Assembly: GCA_965365345.1 (NCBI GenBank)
Contig: CBDUBH010000048.1
Coordinates: 1 to 26,348 of the forward strand
Direction of reading: 5' to 3'
Length of the DNA stretch: 26,348 nucleotides
Source: CBDUBH01 sp965365345
Lineage (GTDB): Bacteria; Bacteroidota; Ignavibacteria; Ignavibacteriales; SURF-24
Part shown: in pieces, positions 1 through 5,109 of the stretch
How positions within the stretch are numbered: the stretch's first letter is position 1
How the letters are laid out: each line of letters begins with the position of its first letter
Made by a program: the position numbers and the translations under genes
Notes under the pieces: model-generated
What the model was told of the DNA's origin: nothing
The model's input: the letters and a program-made list of their open reading frames with translations, nothing else
Databases searched by the model: none

Positions 1-318
1 AAATCCTTTTTCACAAAGCGGAAGTTCGTATTGTGAAATTTGATATCCTTTAGGAAGATCAGGATAGAAATAATTCTTTCTTGCCAGAATTGATCTTTCA
101 TTTATTTTACAGCCGGTCGCGAGTCCCATCTTAACAGCATATTCAACTGCTTTTTCATTCAGTACGGGAAGGGTTCCGGGGTGACCTAAGCATACCGGGC
201 AAACATTCGTATTGGGCGGATCGCCGTATTTGGCTGAGCAGCCGCAAAATATTTTTGTCTGGGTTAATAATCGCACGTGAACTTCGAGTCCTATTACCGC
301 TTCGTATTTTGAATTCAT
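1..318 (-). CDS. gatB: Aspartyl/glutamyl-tRNA amidotransferase subunit B, N-terminal part (cut by window edge)
   Basis: Only the first 106 codons lie in the window; the frame is still open at base 1. The translation starts MNSKYEAVIGLEVHVRL, continues with TKIFCGCSAKYG and NVCPVCLGHPGTLPVLN, and reaches KNYFYPDLPKGYQISQYE, all hallmarks of GatB/GatE. The two CxxC-like pairs (FCGC, VCPVC) match the zinc-binding cysteines seen in many GatB proteins. GatB is the kinase/tRNA-binding subunit of GatCAB, which turns Glu-tRNA(Gln) and Asp-tRNA(Asn) into Gln-tRNA and Asn-tRNA in the cytoplasm. The ATG at 316-318 gives the expected N-terminus; only a weak GGAAAA precedes it. No gatA or gatC is visible. 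The gene is followed upstream by a repeat-filled spacer, so it probably has its own promoter there. Confidence 0.95.
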   Translation of the reverse strand, partial: MNSKYEAVIGLEVHVRLLTQTKIFCGCSAKYGDPPNTNVCPVCLGHPGTLPVLNEKAVEYAVKMGLATGCKINERSILARKNYFYPDLPKGYQISQYELPLCEKGF

Positions 319-355
319 TTGTATTTTTCCGGATGAAATAAAAAAGAAATATAAT

Positions 356-386
356 CAAGTAAAAAGTAAAAAGGCAAAAGTAAAAA
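356..386 (+). repeat. 31-bp inverted repeat, left copy
   Basis: This A-rich segment (CAAGTAAAAAGTAAAAAGGC followed by AAAAGTAAAAA) is present as a perfect reverse complement at 1075-1105. A diverged direct relative lies at 3160-3187. It starts 38 bases upstream of the gatB start codon. Confidence 0.85.
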
Positions 387-403
387 GTAAGGAATAGCGT
401 TCA

Positions 404-425
404 GCAGTCAGCTTTCAGCGGTCAG
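404..425 (+). repeat. 22-bp inverted repeat, left copy
   Basis: Begins GCAGTCAGCTTTCAGC and ends GGTCAG; an exact reverse complement lies at 641-662. Looser relatives of the TCAGC/CAGCT words occur at 8133-8150 and 18556-18580, so this is one member of a dispersed family. Confidence 0.8.
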
Positions 426-508
426 CCGGCTAAAAGAGTAAGATCAAGATCATGATTAAGAAGAGACACAACCCCCTTACCCCCTTTTTAAGGGGGAATT
501 TCGCTGCA

Positions 509-641
509 GAGATTGCCACGCTGATGATTGCAATGACAAATGTGGTAATGTCATCGCGAAGGAGCGGTAGCGACTGTGGCGATCTCTGATGCTAAAAAAA
601 GCAGAGATTGCTTCTCCGACTCTGACGGATCGCAATGACAC
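509..641. repeat. Three GAGATTGC...GCAATGACA repeat units in alternating orientation
   Basis: Unit 1 (509-537) reads GAGATTGCCACGCT...GCAATGAC. Unit 2 (549-586) is the reverse form, TGTCATCGCGAAGGAGCGG...GCGATCTC. Unit 3 (602-641) is forward again. Other copies sit at 3236-3323 and 8009-8046. Each unit can fold back on itself with a variable loop. Confidence 0.75.
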
Positions 642-662
642 TGACCGCTGAAAGCTGACTGC
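641..662 (-). repeat. 22-bp inverted repeat, right copy
   Basis: Exact reverse complement of 404-425. The 215 bases between the two copies contain the CCCCCTT hairpin and three GAGATTGC/GCAATGACA units. Confidence 0.8.
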
Positions 663-680
663 AGATGGCTAAAAAACAAC

Positions 681-722
681 CTCACCCCGGCCCACTCCTA
701 CTCCAGGAGAGGGAGCAGGAAT
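681..722 (+). repeat. CCTCACC...GGAGAGGGAG palindromic unit
   Basis: Contains CTCCTACTCCAGGAGAG, a self-complementary core flanked by CCTCACCCCGGCC on the left and a GGAATGA tail. Relatives occur at 1274-1322 and 7700-7745, always in the same spacers as the other repeat families. Confidence 0.7.
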
Positions 723-732
723 GACGGACAAA

Positions 733-780
733 AAAAATCCCTAGATCCTTCGCTACGCTCAAGGATGACAGGGATTTTTA
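733..780 (+). repeat. ATCCTT/AAGGAT hairpin, AAAATCCCT arm type
   Basis: Left arm AAAAATCCCT-AG-ATCCTT, right arm AAGGAT-GAC-AGGGATTTTT. The arms pair perfectly except for an asymmetric AG versus GAC internal loop. This is the clearest copy of the family; further forward copies are at 1008-1066, 1105-1161, 3428-3478, 3482-3531, 8060-8116 and 9029-9095, and reversed copies at 903-993, 3327-3420 and 7857-7933. Confidence 0.85.
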
Positions 781-902
781 ATTCAGTTAATAAGGATTTT
801 AATTCCCCCTCATCTACGGCCCGCCTTGACCGATGTCAATTCGGGCGGGCTCGCAATGGCAGGACTAAGAATACTCACCTACGGTTCGAAATGACAATAG
901 TA

Positions 903-993
903 CTGCTTTGTCATTCTAAACTTCTGCTTTGTCATCCTTGAACGAAGTGAAGGATCTAAAGCAGAAGTATGAAACGAAGAATCTAAAGCGGAG
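903..993 (-). repeat. Nested pair of ATCCTT/AAGGAT hairpins (one inside the loop of another)
   Basis: An inner hairpin (921-967; arms CTTCTGCTTT and AAAGCAGAAG) sits in the loop of an outer one (arms CTGCTTTGTCATTCT at 903-917 and AGAATCTAAAGC at 978-989). Both carry the family's GTC versus CT internal loop, in reverse orientation compared with 733-780. Confidence 0.8.
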
Positions 994-1007
994 TTGATTC
1001 AATTGTA

Positions 1008-1066
1008 TTAAAAAAGTTTTAGATCCTTCGGTCGTAAACTCCCTCGAGGATGACAAAACTTTTTAT
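1008..1066 (+). repeat. ATCCTT/AAGGAT hairpin, AAAAGTTTT arm type
   Basis: Left arm AAAAAGTTTT-AG-ATCCTTCG, right arm CGAGGAT-GAC-AAAACTTTTT. The outer arm differs from that at 733-780 (GTTTT/AAAAC instead of TCCCT/AGGGA) but stays fully paired. Confidence 0.85.
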
Positions 1067-1074
1067 TTATTGTA

Positions 1075-1105
1075 TTTTTACTTTTGCCTTTTTACTTTTT
1101 ACTTG
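1075..1105 (-). repeat. 31-bp inverted repeat, right copy
   Basis: Perfect reverse complement of 356-386. Together the two copies bound about 750 bases of non-coding, palindrome-rich DNA. I see no target-site duplication outside the two ends. Confidence 0.85.
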
Positions 1106-1141
1106 AAAAATCCCTAGATCCTTCGGTCGCAAGCTCCCTCT

Positions 1142-1250
1142 AGGATGACAGGGATTTTTATTCAAGGATGATAGGGATTTTTATTCAAGGATGACAGGGA
1201 TTTTTATTCGAGGATGACAGGGATTTTTATTCGAGGATGACAGGGATTTT
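1142..1250 (+). repeat. 23-bp tandem array (four full copies plus a partial one)
   Basis: The unit starts AGGATGACAGGGATTTTTAT and continues TCA or TCG. Copies begin at 1142, 1165, 1188, 1211 and 1234; the last is a 17-base fragment. Copy 2 has one change (GATAGGG) and copies 3 and 4 end in G. The unit equals the right arm of the palindromic hairpin at 1105-1161, so only half an element has been amplified. Confidence 0.9.
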
Positions 1251-1357
1251 AATTTTCCCCTGTCTTCCAATAGGCAACCTCACCCTGTTTCCCTCTCCTA
1301 CTTCAGGAGAGGGAGTAAGAATAATATTTTAATTGTCTGATTGCAGGGCGCTATCTT

Positions 1358-2389
1358 TTATCTTCTAAATGCCTGAAAGAGTTTTGTCAATCCGTATCCA
1401 ACTGAGTTCCCTTCGCTTATTACATATTCACCCATTGCATTATCACCGGATGTATCAAATGAATTTATTTCTTTAAATTTTGATACGAGATATGCGACCG
1501 GATTAGCAAAATATTTTGAAAGTGATTCTGCTTTTTCGGCTCCGGCTTTTTTGATAGCGGATTTGATATTATCGAATATGTTTGAGGTTATCATTTTTGT
1601 TGAGGTCAACACGAATTTAGGATTCGGGAAAAGATCACGGTCTTTTTCTATATAGAGCAATTTGCAGTAGTTTTCGGTTATCAATGAAATTCTTGTTAAA
1701 AGTGCAGCGTTTACAAAACCATCTGCCAATGATCCCAATACTTTATCGGCAAAAGGTATGCTTTTCATACTTTCGGTTCCGAGTTTTGAAAATATTTCTT
1801 CAACGGCGTATTCTACTCCTTCACTTCCGCCGATGGCAACCGAGTAGTAAACTTTTTTTGCAATGGTCCACAGATCGCGATTTGATACCCTGCCATTATA
1901 AAGTATGAAGATATCTTTTACGATGTTTACGCTTGCCGAGAGAATGATCACCGCATCAAGAAATCCGTTTTGTGAAATGCTTGTACCGTAAAATACTCTG
2001 GAAACATATTTTTTGCGGATTGTTTCACATTCTTTTTCCAGTAATAAATTTACGTTTTGGTAAGAAGTTTCATCATAGGAAATATTTGTAAAATTGTATC
2101 CGATCCCTGTTAAATAAGGATTATCTTTAAATGCTTCCATTCTTTTTTGAATTAGTCCCGGTATTTCAGCTTTATCTTTTGCGGGTCCGTAGGATCTCGG
2201 AATTCTGATTATTTTATACAAAGGAATTATTACAAGATAAAAAATGATGATCGCTAAAAATGCCAGAGTGAAATATCCGGCAGCGGGATCAATTGATCTA
2301 GCGAACTGATATAGTTCAACAAGTTCCCTGAAGATAATATAGAATAAAAAGAGCGATATGAAAAATATTATTCTTTTAACAAATTTCAT
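1358..2389 (-). CDS. Inner-membrane protein of the YcjF / DUF697 (UPF0283-like) type
   Basis: 343 residues starting at ATG 2387-2389, preceded by AGGAAAATAAA as ribosome binding site. Two hydrophobic helices lie at about residues 6-25 and 38-60, followed by a basic stretch, so the protein is probably anchored with its body in the cytoplasm. The segment SASVNIVKDIFILYNGRVSNRDL, continued by YYSVAIGGSEGVEYAVEEIF and GSLADGFVNAALLTRISL, resembles the DUF697/YcjF core, which has the order hydrophobic helix, YG, RL, and a final LLTxRxG motif. DUF697 proteins often accompany YcjX-type GTPases or stress loci; none is visible here. The molecular role is unknown. The gene lies 38 bp downstream of the Rossmann protein gene on the same strand and is probably cotranscribed with it. 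Confidence 0.65.
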   Translation of the reverse strand: MKFVKRIIFFISLFLFYIIFRELVELYQFARSIDPAAGYFTLAFLAIIIFYLVIIPLYKIIRIPRSYGPAKDKAEIPGLIQKRMEAFKDNPYLTGIGYNFTNISYDETSYQNVNLLLEKECETIRKKYVSRVFYGTSISQNGFLDAVIILSASVNIVKDIFILYNGRVSNRDLWTIAKKVYYSVAIGGSEGVEYAVEEIFSKLGTESMKSIPFADKVLGSLADGFVNAALLTRISLITENYCKLLYIEKDRDLFPNPKFVLTSTKMITSNIFDNIKSAIKKAGAEKAESLSKYFANPVAYLVSKFKEINSFDTSGDNAMGEYVISEGNSVGYGLTKLFQAFRR

Positions 2390-2427
2390 TTTATTTTCCT
2401 ATGATAGAGTTTAAAGTCCACGCCGGT

Positions 2428-3087
2428 TTAAACGTATGACCTGTGCATTTCGTTCATTTCGGAAGATTCAATTATTTTAATTCCGGTGAAATCTTCTTTT
2501 ATGGAATTTACTAAAGTGAGAGCCACTTTTTTTGCATGAATTCCTTTATATTTATCAGGGATCAGGAAGTTAAATTTTTTTGCCAATTCCTCTCCGGATC
2601 TTTTTTCTGATCTCTCACCCAACAGTAATGAAGGTCTAACGATCGTGATCTTTTCAAAAGGTATCTTCATAATTTCATTTTCAATTTCGCCTTTTACCCG
2701 GTTGTAAAAGAAAAAGGAATTACTATCGGCTCCGATTGCACTTACAAGCAAAAAATGTTTTGCTCCTTTTTCAAAAGCAAATTTAGCCAGTTGAAGCGGA
2801 TACTCAAAATCAACTTTACGGAAATTCTTTTTTGATCCTGCTTTTTTGATGGTGGTACCGAGCGCGCAAATTACGGCATCAGCAGTAAATTCATCTTTAT
2901 AATCTTCAAGATTATCATAGTTCAGCAGGATCTGTTTTACCTTTGCAGAATTAAGCTGAACTCCCCGGCGGAGCGGTAGGATTATCCCGGTAAATTGGTC
3001 GTCCTTTATTAAAAGGTCAAGGCATTCACTTCCGACTAATCCGGTTGCCCCGGCAAGTATGACGTTTTTATTGTATACGGAATTCAT
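2428..3087 (-). CDS. NAD(P)-binding Rossmann protein, TIP30/HTATIP2-like atypical SDR
   Basis: 219 residues starting at ATG 3085-3087. The nucleotide-binding loop GATGLVG is at residues 13-19 right after a hydrophobic strand. VICALGTT (73-80) and LLVSAIGADSNS (113-124) are the middle strands, and Y128xxxK132 (FYNRVKGE) is the usual SDR Tyr-Lys pair, followed by IVRPSLLLGER. This order and length are typical of the short atypical SDRs related to human HTATIP2/TIP30 and bacterial YwnB-like oxidoreductases. The substrate cannot be told from sequence. It is the first gene of a probable two-gene unit with the DUF697 membrane protein; its upstream spacer carries an A-rich repeat and palindromes. 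Confidence 0.85.
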   Translation of the reverse strand: MNSVYNKNVILAGATGLVGSECLDLLIKDDQFTGIILPLRRGVQLNSAKVKQILLNYDNLEDYKDEFTADAVICALGTTIKKAGSKKNFRKVDFEYPLQLAKFAFEKGAKHFLLVSAIGADSNSFFFYNRVKGEIENEIMKIPFEKITIVRPSLLLGERSEKRSGEELAKKFNFLIPDKYKGIHAKKVALTLVNSIKEDFTGIKIIESSEMNEMHRSYV

Positions 3088-3711
3088 TATTAAGATCTTA
3101 TTGTGATAATTTAATGTAATAAATTCGGGTATGAATGTACAGGTCGCCTTTGGCGCAATTAAAAAGTAAAAAGGTAAAAGTAAAAAGAATAAGGCAAAAA
3201 AAAATTGTCATTCTTGAAGTTCCGCTTTATCAATATGAAAAGTTTTATCATCGCGAGTAAAGAGTGGTAATCTCAACTACTAAAACAGCGATTGCCACGC
3301 TCATAAATTCGCTCGCAATGACAAGTCTCCGGTTTGTCATTCTGAACTTTTGCTTTTGTCATTCTTGAACCAAGTGAAGGATCTAAACCAGAAGTATGAT
3401 GCGAAGAATCTAAAGCAGAGTTGAATAAAGTTTTAGATCCTTCGCTACGAAGACTCCGCTCGAGGATGACAAAACTTTATATAAAAATCCCTAGATACAT
3501 AGCTGCGCTCAAGGATGACAGGGATTTTTGTTTAGGGGAAAAATTGACGCCGGGCCTTTACGGAAACTCCCCGTATCGAAAAGTAATGATATCCCCAAGA
3601 TCTCTAGAGTATCAAAGAAAACAAAATTCAATTTCACAATTCCTATCAATAAACTATTTTTTATTGCTTACGATTATATCTGAAAAAATAGGAACATCGA
3701 TACTTAAGCAT
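3088..3711. repeat. Repeat-rich spacer between divergent genes
   Basis: Holds a relative of the 356-386 A-rich segment (about 3160-3187), a GCGATTGCCACGCTC...GCAATGACA unit (3236-3323), a nested hairpin pair (3327-3420) and two ATCCTT/AAGGAT type hairpins back to back (3428-3478 and 3482-3531). An open frame on the plus strand crosses the last two and joins the lipoprotein frame downstream. From about 3540 to 3711 I see no repeat; the promoter of the lipoprotein gene may lie there, but I cannot point to one. Confidence 0.75.
3327..3420 (-). repeat. Nested pair of palindromic hairpins, second copy
   Basis: Same arrangement as 903-993: outer arms GTTTGTCATTCTGAA and AGAATCTAAAGCAGAG enclose an inner hairpin at about 3347-3394. 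The outer left arm begins CTCCGG rather than ACTGC, and the inner pairing has several mismatches. Confidence 0.75.
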
Positions 3712-4890
3712 TTGTCAAAGTTAGGTTTAGTTTTATTAGCTGCTATTTTAATTCAATCATGCAGTAAAGAAAATAAAATTGTAGATCCGGTAGATGATGT
3801 AACGGATCCCCCGGTGAATTTTTCTGATACCGCATCAATTGAAGCGATCGCTTTAAATCTGAATAATTACATTCCAACATGGAAAGAACTAGAAAGATTT
3901 ACAAATGAAACAAAAAGATTATCCCTTCCAAATTATGTTGTAAGGGGATTAACCGGGCCTCCGGGCTGGGGTTCAGATATTAATATTAGCAAAACATTGA
4001 ATTATTTTGATCAGATAATTACCGAATGGAAAAGTGATTATTCAAATTCGCTGTATAGTCTTATTCCTCCCTATTTAGAAAAAGATAGTCTTGGAGGCTA
4101 CAAGGAATTGGTCTATCCGCTTAAAGGAAAAATTCTTGATGAAAAATTACGAGCCGCTACAGTAGTAGCACTTAGAGAAAGATCATTAGGAAGACCGACA
4201 ATTTTCGTAAATTTTTATCCACCTTCTCAGGAAGATCCCCATTTTTCTTCCGAAGCGGATTTTAGAAAATGGCTTGATGAAGAATTTATTCAAGAAAAAG
4301 TAGCAGAAGCAAAAGCCGCTGAAATTATGAAAGCAGAAGCAATGATAGCCTGGCCGCTTGAATTTGAACTTTTTATGAAAGCCTTAGGCGGATTGGAAAA
4401 TAATGGATTTATGTCAAATTATTCAGATGATCAAATTTTGAATCTTGCACATGAAGTAAAAAATAAAATAAGAGATGAAGTTAAAAAGCATTATACCGGA
4501 AAACTGGTTGCCCATTCTTATTGGAATTATGTGTCTCAAGATAGTTTATGGGATAAATTTGATTATAAGGGATTTGATGAAATTCATTTCGCTTTTTTCC
4601 CGAAAATTGATGTTCAAGCCACCTCCGATTACATGGATACGCAATTAAGACACTATAAGAAAGTAATAGAGCAAAGCGGCAATATTCCCTGGATAGCTTC
4701 AGAAATTACGCTTTTTAGGAAAAGCTCAAATCAAGTTGATCTTTCAAAAATTGAAAAAGATATCTATCAAACAGTATTTGAAAAATTGGAAAATGCGCCA
4801 ATCCCTCCTGCCGGTATTTCAGTCGGGGTTTATACAATTGAAACTGAAGAAGCGCGGAATTTTATAAAAAATTATATGAATAGTAAATAA
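3712..4890 (+). CDS. Secreted lipoprotein of unknown function, possibly a TIM-barrel glycoside-hydrolase-like protein
   Basis: I place the start at TTG 3712, giving SKLGLVLLAAILIQSC: a short basic n-region, a hydrophobic core and a lipobox with Cys17 (codon 3760-3762). The frame is open back to TTG 3421, and ATG 3586 is an alternative, but the part before 3540 is translated palindromic repeat and cannot be ancestral protein. The mature part (about 376 residues) alternates strands and helices. IAWPLEFELF about 220 residues in and NIPWIASEITLFR near residue 330 resemble the two catalytic-glutamate strands of (beta/alpha)8 glycoside hydrolases, and SYWNYV/IHFAFFPKID would be strands between them. 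This is an inference from pattern only. The gene stands alone and ends in a strong hairpin terminator. Confidence 0.7.
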   Translation: MSKLGLVLLAAILIQSCSKENKIVDPVDDVTDPPVNFSDTASIEAIALNLNNYIPTWKELERFTNETKRLSLPNYVVRGLTGPPGWGSDINISKTLNYFDQIITEWKSDYSNSLYSLIPPYLEKDSLGGYKELVYPLKGKILDEKLRAATVVALRERSLGRPTIFVNFYPPSQEDPHFSSEADFRKWLDEEFIQEKVAEAKAAEIMKAEAMIAWPLEFELFMKALGGLENNGFMSNYSDDQILNLAHEVKNKIRDEVKKHYTGKLVAHSYWNYVSQDSLWDKFDYKGFDEIHFAFFPKIDVQATSDYMDTQLRHYKKVIEQSGNIPWIASEITLFRKSSNQVDLSKIEKDIYQTVFEKLENAPIPPAGISVGVYTIETEEARNFIKNYMNSK

Positions 4891-4939
4891 GTATCATTTG
4901 ATACCGGCAAATACTATTTTGATAAAGCCACTTTTAATG

Positions 4940-4980
4940 AATTCCTCTTTCAATTATTGGAAGAGGAATTTTTATTTTAA
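4940..4980 (+). terminator. Rho-independent terminator of the lipoprotein gene
   Basis: AATTCCTCTT (4940-4949) pairs with AAGAGGAATT (4961-4970), with the inner CAA/TTG extending the stem to a three-base loop. TTTATTTT follows. It lies 50 bases after the lipoprotein stop codon. Confidence 0.8.
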
Positions 4981-5009
4981 ACATTGGAAGAGGAATTTTT
5001 ATTTTAAAC
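4956..5009 (+). repeat. Perfect 27-bp tandem duplication of the terminator right arm
   Basis: Bases 4956-4982 and 4983-5009 are identical (ATTGGAAGAGGAATTTTTAT, then TTTAAAC). The duplicated copy could pair with the same left arm at 4940-4949, giving an alternative larger hairpin with its own T-rich tail. Confidence 0.9.
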
Positions 5010-5047
5010 AATAATTGACATCAATAATTACAACAATCCTTATTTAA

Positions 5048-5079
5048 TTTGCTTTGAATTTCTTTGATCGTTATCTTTG
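5048..5079 (+). promoter_or_regulatory. Bacteroidota-type promoter of the M3 peptidase gene
   Basis: TTTG at 5048-5051 is followed after 20 bases by TATCTTTG (5072-5079), matching the -33 TTTG / -7 TAnnTTTG consensus of the Bacteroidota housekeeping sigma factor. Transcription would start near 5086, leaving a leader of about 24 bases before ATG 5110. Whether this lineage uses the same consensus is assumed from relatedness. Confidence 0.5.
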
Positions 5080-5109
5080 AAAACTTATACAACATTTTTG
5101 GGGTTATTA

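Larger units (their letters stand above)
319..1357. repeat. Gene-free island packed with palindromic repeats
   Basis: About 1 kb without a credible gene between gatB and the DUF697 gene. From left to right it holds an A-rich GTAAAAAG segment (356-386), a GCAGTCAGCTTTCAGCGGTC segment (from 404), a CCCCCTT/AAGGGGG hairpin (480-496), three GAGATTGC/GCAATGACA units (509-641), the inverse of the 404 segment (641-662), a CCTCACC/GGAGAGGG unit (681-722), ATCCTT/AAGGAT hairpins (733-780, 903-993, 1008-1066, 1105-1161), a GCCCGCC/GGCGGGC hairpin (819-850), the inverse of the 356 segment (1075-1105), a 23-bp tandem array (1142-1250) and a second CCTCACC unit (1274-1322). Short open frames here are by-products of these repeats. 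Promoters for the flanking gatB must lie at its left end, but I cannot place one. Confidence 0.85.

Noticed and set aside
155..358. A 67-codon open frame overlapping the gatB start
   Set aside because: Out of frame with the clear GatB translation on the same strand.
1142..1250. A short regularly repeated array that could be taken for CRISPR
   Set aside because: The 23-bp units are directly joined with no spacers, and the unit is half of a neighbouring palindrome.
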